From positions 23,570 to 87,569 of the forward strand of contig DATIJG010000007.1 in NCBI GenBank assembly GCA_035478775.1: a stretch of 64,000 bases of DNA, read 5' to 3'. Shown here one piece after another: positions 52,816 through 60,134 of this stretch (within the stretch, counting starts at the first letter, position 1; every line of letters starts with the position of its first letter). The notes under the pieces are model-generated. The model saw only the letters and a list, made by a program, of their open reading frames with translations, did no database searches and was not told the origin of the DNA. Made by a program: the position numbers and the translations under genes. Source of the DNA: CAMLQK01 sp035478775 (lineage in GTDB: Bacteria; Patescibacteriota; Saccharimonadia; Saccharimonadales; UBA4665).

Positions 52816-52851
52816 TTTAAAACCGCCAAAAGACAAACAGGCGGTTTTAAA
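52816..52851 (+). terminator. Terminator of the glycoside hydrolase gene
   Basis: TTTAAAACCGCC and GGCGGTTTTAAA form a 12-bp stem with a 12-nt loop immediately after the stop; the stem ends in TTTT. Confidence 0.85.
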
Positions 52852-52916
52852 ATAGTTTTCAGTAAAGTTAGCGTGCAAACAAAGTTAAAGTGCAGTTTAT
52901 ATATAGCGCAAGCGGC

Positions 52917-53828
52917 CTAGCGGCGCACACGATTTTCGATATCAAGACAGTAGTCGTATGCTAATAGCCGGTGCTGGGCCATTCTCTGGGGCTCGCTAAG
53001 GCTACTCCAAAATAGCGCTTGCTCTGCAGAATGCACAGGGCCGGAGCCATGCGTGTGGTATACGCCAAGGCTAGGGTCGCGCATAATTTTGCGGCCAGCC
53101 GCAGCGAAACGTGCAGCCAGTTCGCCATCAGCACCGCCCGCCTCATATGCAGGGTCGAACCCACCTATAGCCTCATATTGCGCGACATCTATAACAGTGC
53201 AGTCCATGGCCAATGCGCCCATTTCTTTGCCAGTGGCCGGTGCTTGTACGGCACCCTCGGCAACAATGCGGTGAGCACCGAGCAAACGAGCACCGATACG
53301 TTCCGAAAGCGAAGCATTGGCACCCGGAAGGCTCAGGCCGTACACAGCGGCAGCATTCCCATCCCGAAGATGGCCGGCTGCGCGCATTGCCTGGTTGGTC
53401 GCCAAACGAGTATGGCCGATCAAACTCATTACTAAAGGGTAACGTGCCGAGCGAATGGCTTCGTCAAGTGCCTTATTGGCAAAATCCGCGGGTTCAATAC
53501 TTTGCGTGCGCACTGTTACGTGTTCTGGAAAACAGTATATGGCACTTTGCCGTACACTATCGAGGGTGTCGTCACTCGACTGGGCATCAAGCACAACTAC
53601 TTCGTAGTTGCCTGTGTAGTCTTGCTTTGCGATATCACCAAATAGCCCTGGGATGCCGTGAGTGTCATTGTGCGTGCGTACGAGCACAGTCATGTCTGGT
53701 TCGGTTGGCTCGCAGGCCGCCTCGTAGGTTTGCTTCGTAGCCACCGCGGCACGTTCCAGGTCCTGAATCATTCCAGATCTACCGGTTATTGTTTGTAAAT
53801 ATTCTGGGTGAAGGAGATGTTCAGACAT
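52917..53828 (-). CDS. Glycosyltransferase, family 2-like
   Basis: A 303-residue protein with MTVLVRTHNDTHGIPGLFGD at the start of the GT-A fold, VVVLDAQSSDDTLDSV and later GGFDPAYEAGGADGELAARF, the acceptor-side region of GT2 enzymes. The N-terminal ~45 residues are an extra helical extension. TGGTATACT on the minus strand (53843-53835) ends 6 nt before the ATG. Single gene. Confidence 0.88.
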   Translation of the reverse strand: MSEHLLHPEYLQTITGRSGMIQDLERAAVATKQTYEAACEPTEPDMTVLVRTHNDTHGIPGLFGDIAKQDYTGNYEVVVLDAQSSDDTLDSVRQSAIYCFPEHVTVRTQSIEPADFANKALDEAIRSARYPLVMSLIGHTRLATNQAMRAAGHLRDGNAAAVYGLSLPGANASLSERIGARLLGAHRIVAEGAVQAPATGKEMGALAMDCTVIDVAQYEAIGGFDPAYEAGGADGELAARFAAAGRKIMRDPSLGVYHTHGSGPVHSAEQALFWSSLSEPQRMAQHRLLAYDYCLDIENRVRR

Positions 53829-53834
53829 AGAAAT

Positions 53835-53843
53835 AGTATACCA
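53835..53843 (-). promoter_or_regulatory. Extended -10 of glycosyltransferase gene (leaderless)
   Basis: TGGTATACT on the minus strand, 6 nt before the ATG at 53828. Confidence 0.65.
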
Positions 53844-53968
53844 TATAATCTTTTATGGCCGTGCGCCAGCCCCAGGCAGTTTTTGGTTCGGCTTTTACGA
53901 ATGCGCGGCTGCCACATACTCTGACTGCATAGTTGGCAGATCTAAAAGAGTAAGGCATACTAGAGGTA

Positions 53969-54421
53969 ATGAAGAAAAAACAGGCGACAACTAAGCGAAT
54001 TGTAAACCGGCGCGCCCGGCACGATTACGAACTAGGCGACAGCTTGGTCGCAGGCATTGAGCTAACCGGTGCTGAAACCAAGGCTTTGCGCATGGGCCAT
54101 GGGCAGCTGCGCGGCGCTTACGTCACCGTTAAAGACGATCAAATCTTTTTGCTGAACGCGCACATTAGCGGCACCAACGGCGTGCCTATTGATGAACAAA
54201 GCCAAACCCGTACTCGGCGGTTACTTGCCAAACGCCGCGAGATCGATGCACTTATCGAAGCAAAGCAGCAGGGGCGCACAATTGTGCCGCTCGAGATTTT
54301 GACGCAAGGCCGGTTCATCAAGGTACGTATCGCCGTAGGCAAAGGACGTAAAAAATATGACCATCGTGAAGTGCTCAAGCAACGCGACGCTGAACGGTCG
54401 CAGCGTATAGCGGTAGCCTAG
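53969..54421 (+). CDS. smpB: tmRNA-binding protein SmpB
   Basis: The 150-residue protein matches SmpB throughout: NRRARHDYELGDSLVAGIEL, TGAETKALRMG, FLLNAHISG, and the basic C-terminal part VGKGRKKYDHREVLKQRDAE. With tmRNA it frees stalled ribosomes. The ssrA gene is not seen in the window. CATACT lies 7 nt before the ATG. Confidence 0.97.
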   Translation: MKKKQATTKRIVNRRARHDYELGDSLVAGIELTGAETKALRMGHGQLRGAYVTVKDDQIFLLNAHISGTNGVPIDEQSQTRTRRLLAKRREIDALIEAKQQGRTIVPLEILTQGRFIKVRIAVGKGRKKYDHREVLKQRDAERSQRIAVA

Positions 54422-54505
54422 CCTCAGCCCACGCTATATAAAGTATATGTGTATTTACGGCGCAGGCAGGGTGTGCTTAAATAAATATGTTAGCCATAGG
54501 TTTGT

Positions 54506-55780
54506 ATGAAGATTGCCATGATGGTCCGTGGCTACATCCCAGCACCGCGGCCCAAAGATATTATTTACGCTCCTATTGATTTAGCAGTAGCACTCAGCGA
54601 GGGACTCTCCAAAAGAGGACACAGCGTTGATTTCTATGGCCCATTAGGCACGAAATTAAATCACGGCGTCAAAGTAATAACTGCAAACCTCCGGCCCCTC
54701 ATACATAACAACCAAGAAGCCGGCAAGCTTTTCCACGATATTTCACTCACCACGCATTATATCCCGCAACTTTGGGACGAACTGCTTGCAATTGAAATGT
54801 TTAAAAAAGCCAAGGCGGGCGAATACGACGTGCTGCACTTCCACCACGGCGAAATAGCCTTTCCGCTGGCGACTTTAAATCCTGAAGTTCCAGTGGTATA
54901 CACCCAGCACGATCCGTTTTACCCTTGGCGGCGCGAAGCTTACGAGTTATACCACAGCAGCAACCAGCACTTTGTGACCATTTCCAACAACCAACGTCGC
55001 GACGCCCCAGACATGCCATACGCCAGCACCGTCTATAACGGCGTGGATGTCGGGCAGTTCCCATTTGGTGACGACCCCGAGGACTACCTACTGATGGCTG
55101 GGCGCATCGTACCCGAAAAGGGCTTCAAGGAGGCTGTACAATTAGCCAAACAAACCGGCGACCGACTGCTTATAATCGGGCCAGTGTACGCCGAAAGCCA
55201 GGATTATTTCGACCAATACATTAAGCCGCACTTAAATGATAAAATTTTGTACTTAGGCTACGTGGAATACAGCCAAATGTGGCGTTACTATCAAAAAGCT
55301 AAGGCGCTGCTAACGCCCGTGCAATGGGAAGAGCCGTTCGGCTTAACCAGCATCGAAGCGATGGCTTGCGGCACCCCGGTTATTTCATTAAGGCGTGGTG
55401 CGGCACCAGAAATTATTGCCGACGGCAAAACCGGCTTTGTTGTAGACAGTATTGCCGAAATGGCTGCGGCGGTAGGCAAGGTAGGCCAGATTAACAGAGG
55501 TGACTGCCGCGAACACGTCAAGCAGTATTTCTCTGTCGGCGGTATGGTTGCCGGGTACGAGTCCACTTACAAAAAGGTACTGCAAGACCACAAGAAACAA
55601 CACGCCACACATCGCGCTAGAAACTTGTTTACCAAAAAACTTAAAGAAGTCGCATTGCCGAAACTTAAGGCAGCGTTGCCTACGAAAGATCACGCTCAAG
55701 CTCAAACTGAGTTCGGTTTTCAAGACTTGGTGCAAGAAATTACCCAAGCCGCGCAAACCAAAACCGAACGTGAAACATAA
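54506..55780 (+). CDS. Glycosyltransferase family 4
   Basis: A 424-residue GT-B enzyme: N-terminal domain MKIAMMVRGYIPAP, then a donor-binding domain with MAGRIVPEKGFKEAVQLA and the E-x7-E motif in EEPFGLTSIEAMACGTPV. The last ~60 residues are a lysine/glutamine-rich extension beyond the usual fold. Likely builds a cell-surface glycan or glycolipid. Confidence 0.93.
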   Translation: MKIAMMVRGYIPAPRPKDIIYAPIDLAVALSEGLSKRGHSVDFYGPLGTKLNHGVKVITANLRPLIHNNQEAGKLFHDISLTTHYIPQLWDELLAIEMFKKAKAGEYDVLHFHHGEIAFPLATLNPEVPVVYTQHDPFYPWRREAYELYHSSNQHFVTISNNQRRDAPDMPYASTVYNGVDVGQFPFGDDPEDYLLMAGRIVPEKGFKEAVQLAKQTGDRLLIIGPVYAESQDYFDQYIKPHLNDKILYLGYVEYSQMWRYYQKAKALLTPVQWEEPFGLTSIEAMACGTPVISLRRGAAPEIIADGKTGFVVDSIAEMAAAVGKVGQINRGDCREHVKQYFSVGGMVAGYESTYKKVLQDHKKQHATHRARNLFTKKLKEVALPKLKAALPTKDHAQAQTEFGFQDLVQEITQAAQTKTERET

Positions 55781-55861
55781 ATAGAACACATAAATAACTT
55801 TTCTTCGTAGGTGTAATGCAGTAGTCCTGTTACACCTCTTGCCAGGCGGGCGAAACTTCGC

Positions 55862-55867
55862 TATAAT
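55862..55867 (+). promoter_or_regulatory. -10 box of the tRNA-Asn gene
   Basis: TATAAT about 75 nt before the mature tRNA; the leader in between contains a long inverted repeat. Confidence 0.6.
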
Positions 55868-55881
55868 CACGCTAGTTACGT

Positions 55882-55929
55882 TTTATAAACGGCGGGTTTT
55901 TAGTTTTAATGCTCGTTCCCGTTTATAAA
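55882..55929 (+). repeat. 11-bp inverted repeat in the tRNA-Asn leader
   Basis: TTTATAAACGG (55882-55892) and CCGTTTATAAA (55919-55929) are perfect complements with a 26-nt loop, ending 13 nt before the tRNA. It could guide precursor processing or attenuation. Confidence 0.6.
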
Positions 55930-55942
55930 GTTTAGCTCATAT

Positions 55943-56017
55943 TCCGGGGTAGCTCAGCGGTAGAGCGGGTGGCTGTTAACCACTAGGTCGCTGGTTCGAA
56001 TCCAGTCCCCGGAGCCA
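55943..56017 (+). tRNA. tRNA-Asn (GTT anticodon)
   Basis: Complete cloverleaf: acceptor TCCGGGG/CCCCGGA, D arm GCTCAGCGGTAGAGC, anticodon loop CTGTTAA (GTT), T arm CTGGTTCGAATCCAG, discriminator G and encoded CCA. Confidence 0.97.
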
Positions 56018-56031
56018 AAAAGCTTGTGCTT

Positions 56032-56060
56032 AAAAGACTTCTGAAGAAGTCTTTTTGTTT
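56032..56060 (+). terminator. Terminator of tRNA-Asn
   Basis: AAAAGACTTC-tgaa-GAAGTCTTTT followed by TGTTTT; 10-bp stem. Confidence 0.88.
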
Positions 56061-56090
56061 TGCTACAATGAGCTATTGAATGGACATTTT

Positions 56091-56567
56091 ATGAAACACG
56101 ACTATTATCACGTTCACGAATGGACACCAGCGTTAAAACGGGCGGGTGATGAGCTCGTGGCTAAAATACATGAATCTGCACCAGAATTAGAAGTCTTATT
56201 TATAGGCGCAGCCGCGCTAGGCTTACCTGGCAAAAATGATTTAGATTTAGATATTCTATGCGAAGGCAAGGACATAAAACGTTATGCTGATATTCTCAAA
56301 CCAATACTTGGCACACCTCAGAAACTAAGTGAAGAAATGGCCGTATGGGGCTATGTGCAAGACGGGATCGAAATAGATTGTATTCTGTCAGACCCGAACA
56401 GGCCAAACTCTCATATACCTAAACAAAAGAAAGTTTTTGAAATACTAAAAAATAATTCTGAGCTTCAAGGACGTTATAAGCAACTAAAATATGAATGTGA
56501 CGGCTTACCTTACGAACAATACGAAGCCAAGAAGAAAGAATTTTTTAAAGAGTTAGAGTTATCATAA
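56091..56567 (+). CDS. GrpB-like nucleotidyltransferase-fold protein
   Basis: From the ATG at 56091 the protein is 158 residues. VLFIGAAALGLPGKNDLDLDIL holds the G-(S/A)-x9-11-D-x-D core of the polymerase-beta-like nucleotidyltransferase fold, and GYVQDGIEIDCIL supplies the third acid. It resembles GrpB/UPF0157 proteins, whose role is unclear; the usual Ser after Gly is Ala here. Starts the accessory patch after tRNA-Asn. Confidence 0.78.
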   Translation: MKHDYYHVHEWTPALKRAGDELVAKIHESAPELEVLFIGAAALGLPGKNDLDLDILCEGKDIKRYADILKPILGTPQKLSEEMAVWGYVQDGIEIDCILSDPNRPNSHIPKQKKVFEILKNNSELQGRYKQLKYECDGLPYEQYEAKKKEFFKELELS

Positions 56568-56673
56568 AAGCCGCTACGAGAGTCTGGATGTCTCGCATTT
56601 TGTACTCGTCATAATCAATACTTGCGGTTCGCAGCTCGTCTGCTACCGTGAGCCAAACTTTGACAAATATCAC
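56545..56673 (-). CDS. Small reading frame with conserved WLTVADELR...YDEYK peptide, copy 1
   Basis: The 42-codon frame (GTG start at 56673) contains WLTVADELRTASIDYDEYK and overlaps the 3' end of the GrpB-like gene on the other strand by 23 bp. A second copy of the same peptide lies at 58040-58132. Between the copies most DNA changes are silent, so it was or is protein coding. It looks like the C-terminal end of a longer protein now missing its front. Confidence 0.45.
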   Translation of the reverse strand: MIFVKVWLTVADELRTASIDYDEYKMRDIQTLVAAFMITLTL

Positions 56674-56687
56674 TCTCGTGGTATTAT
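56660..56687 (+). promoter_or_regulatory. Full promoter of the 192-aa gene (leaderless)
   Basis: TTGACA (56660-56665), 16-nt spacer, TATTAT (56682-56687), then 7 nt to the ATG at 56695. Confidence 0.75.
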
Positions 56688-56694
56688 TTGTTTT

Positions 56695-57273
56695 ATGACA
56701 AATCCGCATGGTTGCGAGCACCCCCATACTCCAGCCACTACCGCTGAAGCAAACGTTACAAGTGAAACACTTATAAGCGACGAGTGGCTACATGCATTTA
56801 ATCCGGCCACATTTACGCCCAGACTCTGGGCAAGCGACAGACAGAGCAAAGCGAAAATAGCACTCAGACCACCGGAAGGCCAGAATGGTGGACTAGCCGT
56901 CGAGCGCTTCATTAGTGGATGGTATAATGACAATACAAGAGAGATAATTGATGAGCCACATTTTGGTGTAGGTATAGTTGGTGAAAATGGGTTCGTCACA
57001 GATCTACCACAGCTTAAATACGCATTTGACGAGCAAGGACGTGTAATAAAGGATAAGGTACGCGTAGCCCGAGACGAAAGCCTTGGAACTATGATTAGTG
57101 AAATGGGTAGACTTGTATTCATACCTGGGTCAACTATTACTGGGAGTAGCGATGTATTCGGGATTGAATCAAGGTTTGTGAGTGATGGTGAACAGTGGAT
57201 TGATGAAAATACAAGACAACCGCTCGTACCATCGGCAGCCACAGCACGGCTTGCCATAGAAGCGTCAGAGTAA
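56695..57273 (+). CDS. Protein of unknown function
   Basis: A 192-residue soluble protein (MTNPHGCEHPHTPATTAEAN at the start, FGVGIVGENGFVTDLPQLKY in the middle). No family recognised and no signal peptide. It has one of the best promoters in the window and lies between the two copies of the WLTVADELR peptide. Confidence 0.65.
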   Translation: MTNPHGCEHPHTPATTAEANVTSETLISDEWLHAFNPATFTPRLWASDRQSKAKIALRPPEGQNGGLAVERFISGWYNDNTREIIDEPHFGVGIVGENGFVTDLPQLKYAFDEQGRVIKDKVRVARDESLGTMISEMGRLVFIPGSTITGSSDVFGIESRFVSDGEQWIDENTRQPLVPSAATARLAIEASE

Positions 57274-57286
57274 TGAGCAACGGCAA

Positions 57287-57336
57287 GCGAGGCTATCACC
57301 GTAAGTCCTTATCACTTGATAGTTCACTAGCCTCGC
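57287..57336. repeat. 9-bp inverted repeat after the 192-aa gene
   Basis: GCGAGGCTA (57287-57295) and TAGCCTCGC (57328-57336), 32 nt apart, directly after the stop. It overlaps the end of the small minus-strand frame 57296-57421. Confidence 0.5.
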
Positions 57337-57421
57337 CAGCTAAGAGCTGGTGGATTTCTTCTACGTCAAAGTCAAACCCGTCATCAAAAGTTTGATTCCC
57401 GGCGAAACGCGGAGCATACAT
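57296..57421 (-). CDS. Possible 41-aa acidic small protein
   Basis: The frame MYAPRFAGNQTFDDGFDFDV continues to EEIHQLLAGEASELSSDKDL and ends R-stop. Composition is protein-like and acidic. It follows the 191-residue gene on the same strand by 35 nt, and its ATG lies inside a perfect 10-bp hairpin (57419-57450), which would hide the start codon. It could be an antitoxin-like or regulatory peptide; no match known to me. Confidence 0.4.
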   Translation of the reverse strand: MYAPRFAGNQTFDDGFDFDVEEIHQLLAGEASELSSDKDLR

Positions 57422-57450
57422 AAGCACTTTGCGAGAGCAGAGTGCTTATG
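57419..57450 (-). promoter_or_regulatory. Hairpin covering the start codon of the 41-aa frame
   Basis: CATAAGCACT and AGTGCTTATG pair perfectly across a 12-nt loop. It lies between the stop of the 191-residue gene and the small frame; no U-run follows, so simple termination is unlikely. Confidence 0.5.
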
Positions 57451-57456
57451 ATTTGG

Positions 57457-58032
57457 TTACTTTCTTAAATGGGGCTTAAGAACTTTCTCGTATTCTTTCA
57501 CGGCTTCATCAAGTGATTTTTCGTATTTATCTTTATCATCACCTCTACGATAAAGCACATCAGAATAATCTTTGGGTAAATTTTCATCCGTAATCTTGTT
57601 GCGTTGCTTGCTAAAATACAGATTGACCACTACGTGTAACCTAGAGACTCTGTCCAATAGGGCTTTTTTGGCATTTGCCGTTTTATCATCCCACACAACC
57701 TCGGCCTCAAGTTGTGACACATTGAATTGTGCGATTATTTCACGGACAGGCTTTAGACGATTATTATATGCGCTTATTTCCCAATCTTTCTCTGCGGAAT
57801 CCTTATCCGCTTCTTGCACGGACAGAAATGGGTTACGAACGTCTTGTAATGCATCGCGCAATTGGTAGACCTGTAGCATTAGCTTTTTTGCAAGCTCGTA
57901 TTCAGACTGACCACGAATTTGTTTGCGCCAAGTATTTAATCCCAGCCCAGCAACAATAACTCCAGCGAGAGCGACTAAAGCAGTCACTGAGTTAGCGATA
58001 GATGAGATAACGTCGGCTGTAGTTGCTACCAC
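57457..58032 (-). CDS. Membrane-anchored protein of unknown function
   Basis: A 191-residue protein with an N-terminal membrane helix (~12-32) followed by a charged, mostly helical cytoplasmic part (WRKQIRGQSEYELAKKLMLQ onward). This one-helix plus soluble layout is common for small conserved proteins of defence islands and phages. Starts at GTG 58032, 6 nt after TATAAT on the minus strand (58044-58039). Function unknown. Confidence 0.7.
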   Translation of the reverse strand: MVATTADVISSIANSVTALVALAGVIVAGLGLNTWRKQIRGQSEYELAKKLMLQVYQLRDALQDVRNPFLSVQEADKDSAEKDWEISAYNNRLKPVREIIAQFNVSQLEAEVVWDDKTANAKKALLDRVSRLHVVVNLYFSKQRNKITDENLPKDYSDVLYRRGDDKDKYEKSLDEAVKEYEKVLKPHLRK

Positions 58033-58038
58033 ACCTCA

Positions 58039-58044
58039 ATTATA
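58039..58044 (-). promoter_or_regulatory. -10 box of the 191-aa gene (leaderless, GTG start)
   Basis: TATAAT on the minus strand, 6 nt before GTG 58032. It overlaps the stop codon of the peptide copy 2 (58040-58042). Confidence 0.65.
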
Positions 58045-58132
58045 CTACCGACAATAAAGACTTTACGTTCCGCAATTTATATTCATCGTAGCCAAGACAT
58101 GCTATTCGCAATTCGTCTGCTACCGTGAGCCA
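58040..58132 (-). pseudogene. WLTVADELR...YDEYK peptide, copy 2 (no proper start)
   Basis: The 30 codons from Trp (58132) to the stop at 58040 read WLTVADELRIACLGYDEYK and on to SLLSVV. Upstream in the frame (SSCAA) no start codon or ribosome site is seen before a terminator-type hairpin. I take it as the 3' remnant of a gene whose front has been replaced. Confidence 0.5.
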
Positions 58133-58146
58133 AGCCGCACAAGATG

Positions 58147-58179
58147 AAGTCAGAACTGTTAATTCGGTTCTGACTTTTT
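58147..58179 (+). terminator. Plus-strand terminator with no plus-strand gene before it
   Basis: AAGTCAGAAC-tgttaattcg-GTTCTGACTT then TTTG. The nearest upstream plus-strand gene ends 870 bp away, so it may end an unrecognised RNA or a read-through transcript. Confidence 0.75.
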
Positions 58180-58220
58180 GTATGCCCAAACTAGAATTGA
58201 AACTATGAGAAAATCAAGAG

Positions 58221-58754
58221 ATGTCAGTCACTCATTTTGAGATCATTCCCGCCGCAAGCCTAGAAAATCCAGAGCTTTTACGGCCCGTTCTTGAGAGCGC
58301 AATAGTTGATTCAGCAACCGGAGAAAGCATTACAGAGGATATTGAGAGCATACTTAGTTCTATACCTAGATCCGAAGAAGCTATGCCAGGAAAGTACGCT
58401 GCAGTCGCATGGTCTCCGGAAAGTGTAAAAGCTCTTGGCATGATGGGCCTAACAACTCCAGGTGAGGTGATGCGCAGTTTTGCGCGGACGAGCAATCCAG
58501 TTGAACTGATTAATGCCTACGTCCTGAGTGCTGCTCGTGGCTTACGGATAGGCAGTGCGCTTGTAAGCCATCTCGAGAGAAAGGCGGCAGACCAAGGTTT
58601 CACCGAGATTATTCTAAATAGTGGCCCTCGTTTTCGTTTGAGCGGCTGGCCCTTTTGGAGACATACCTACGGTGAGCCCATTGGTGTAGCAAGAGGCTAC
58701 TACGGCCCGCACCTTGACGCACCAGTTTGGCATAAAGTACTCAATAAGTTGTAG
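58221..58754 (+). CDS. GNAT family N-acetyltransferase
   Basis: A 177-residue protein whose C-terminal half holds the GNAT acetyl-CoA loop (AARGLRIGSALVSHLERKAA, pattern R/Q-G-x-G/R-I-G) and LNSGPRFRLSGWPFWRHTYG. The N-terminal half is variable. Substrate unknown. An ATG seven codons upstream in another frame follows TAGAAT by 7 nt and would encode an 11-residue peptide overlapping this start, so start and leader are uncertain. Confidence 0.78.
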   Translation: MSVTHFEIIPAASLENPELLRPVLESAIVDSATGESITEDIESILSSIPRSEEAMPGKYAAVAWSPESVKALGMMGLTTPGEVMRSFARTSNPVELINAYVLSAARGLRIGSALVSHLERKAADQGFTEIILNSGPRFRLSGWPFWRHTYGEPIGVARGYYGPHLDAPVWHKVLNKL

Positions 58755-58773
58755 AGGAAATTGGCGATTATGG

Positions 58774-58779
58774 TATAGT
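58774..58779 (+). promoter_or_regulatory. -10 box of the 334-aa gene with structured leader
   Basis: TGGTATAGT, an extended -10. The leader then holds hairpins GGCTT-gca-AAGCC (58812-58824) and GGTAG/CTACC (58831-58848); the latter encloses the ATG at 58840. Confidence 0.6.
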
Positions 58780-58839
58780 TGGTCTTGATGCGATGACCGA
58801 GAATAGGTGTTGGCTTGCAAAGCCTTCTACGGTAGGTTC

Positions 58840-59844
58840 ATGTCTACCTCGCATCTCCAACTACTTATGACTGCACAAGACTATATCCAATCAGCACTAG
58901 ACCAACTGAAAGAACCAGTTGAGCTGCCTCAACCTAAAACCCAGGACGAGCTTGGTGAGGCTATTTTTCGGTTGCTCACGTCAAAGAAGTTTCGTAAGTA
59001 TTCGCTAACCGAAGACTACGCCAAGCACATCAAAAATTCAATTAAAGAGAATGTGCAGGCTGACAAACCAATTAACCTTACCTTTCTCGGAGGTTGCTAC
59101 AAGCTATGGCGACTGGACGAAGCACCTGAATCTGACTGGGCAGAATTGTTCACACACATGTATTTCACCCGTTGGGTGAAGCCTATATGTACGATTTATA
59201 AGCCTGGAGTGTGGTTCGATTTTTTCCTGGACGATATAATCGTTTCGCGTATCAATAATCTACCTGAGAGCGATGTCGAAGCATACCGCACAAGTCGACA
59301 AAAGATACTAGACTTCCTCAAGCCTTACCAGCCGTATAATCTCAACATGACACTCACTGGCATCAGCAGCTTATTTGAATCCAGGGATATTTACGAGAAA
59401 GAGCTGGAGCAAAGCATCCAAAAATTGTCTTCTGAATTGCCCAGCGGTCTACCCGAACTGAGCGAATCGCAACTAGCTACTACCGCGCTTAACGTTAAGG
59501 CTACCCCAGAACAACTGGCTGATCCAAAGTGGCGTGAGAAGGTAGAGCTAGTCCACAGCGCCTACATGATGGTGAAGGGCGCAACTGGTTATTCTACGGC
59601 CAGCAACAAAATACGCGTATTTACTCAGCCGTTCTCCAATGGCACCTGCATCGCTGTAGGCACAACAAAAGATTCCATTGCTAAATTCTGGGTAGGCGTA
59701 GGGGCACTAAGGCCGCGGGACAATAGCTTCCGGCAACTCGTGTTTTCGCCAAGCCAGCTCGAGAATACTATGTTTGATTGGGAAGAAGTGGATATTTCAG
59801 GACTACAGGGAAAAAACTTCTCTAAAATTAGACTCGTGCGGTAG
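58840..59844 (+). CDS. Protein of unknown function
   Basis: About 334 residues, soluble, with NLTFLGGCYKLWRLDEAPES, MYFTRWVKPICTIYKPGVWF and NMTLTGISSLFES as its most distinctive segments and a helical middle. I do not recognise a family; a biosynthetic or transferase role would be a guess. The start may be 58840 (TAGG upstream, inside a hairpin) or the in-frame ATG at 58867. Confidence 0.7.
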   Translation: MSTSHLQLLMTAQDYIQSALDQLKEPVELPQPKTQDELGEAIFRLLTSKKFRKYSLTEDYAKHIKNSIKENVQADKPINLTFLGGCYKLWRLDEAPESDWAELFTHMYFTRWVKPICTIYKPGVWFDFFLDDIIVSRINNLPESDVEAYRTSRQKILDFLKPYQPYNLNMTLTGISSLFESRDIYEKELEQSIQKLSSELPSGLPELSESQLATTALNVKATPEQLADPKWREKVELVHSAYMMVKGATGYSTASNKIRVFTQPFSNGTCIAVGTTKDSIAKFWVGVGALRPRDNSFRQLVFSPSQLENTMFDWEEVDISGLQGKNFSKIRLVR

Positions 59845-59911
59845 CTCCAATCACTAGATCCTGCTTAATCACAGTTATAACGTCCTCTATCGTGGGGAGC
59901 CAAGATAAGCA

Positions 59912-60035
59912 GGTAAATACCCAGACCGAGTTCCCTGACCGAAAGTCAGATTTACCCTTTGAGCTAGACAATAATACTGAGGTCTAACAATCCTCGGGGA
60001 TGCTGGAACCGCTACATTGTGGCGGTTCTTTGTTT
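59912..60035 (+). ncRNA. Candidate structured RNA with possible pseudoknot, ending in a terminator
   Basis: The 307-bp gap between the flanking genes contains nested pairing: GGTAAAT (59912-59918) with ATTTACC (59950-59956), enclosing CTGAC-cgaaa-GTCAG (59935-59949) and leaving a 16-nt bulge on one side. In that bulge CCGAG (59926-59930) can pair with CTCGG (59993-59997), a pseudoknot. TAGAC/GTCTA (59965-59986) and the alternative CTGAGG/CCTCGG compete. A terminator follows. It may be a small RNA or the 3' untranslated region of the upstream gene; I cannot match it to a known class. Confidence 0.45.
60005..60035 (+). terminator. Terminator before the helicase operon
   Basis: GAACCGC-tacattgtg-GCGGTTC followed by TTTGTTTT. 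Confidence 0.85.
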
Positions 60036-60134
60036 TACCTCTGTTGTTTGGTTCTGACCGTGACTAGTCGTCTTGCGAAGGGCTGTAAGGCTGAAAAGGT
60101 GATAGGGTTCCGTGACCGATACCTGTTATTATGA

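Noticed and set aside
59860..59915. Third copy of the WLTVADELR peptide on the minus strand (WLPTIEDVITVIKQDL)
   Set aside because: Shares only the TTGGCTC start and a similar position; the rest does not align, so it is not counted as a copy.
59880..60035. SRP RNA, tmRNA or RNase P RNA
   Set aside because: The conserved SRP tetraloop region, tmRNA tRNA-like ends and RNase P P4 signature are not present; kept only as a generic structured RNA.
56020..60100. Integron-like cassette array with attC sites
   Set aside because: Single genes separated by hairpins suggested cassettes, but I see no core sites of the GTTRRRY/RYYYAAC type, no integrase, and genes on both strands.
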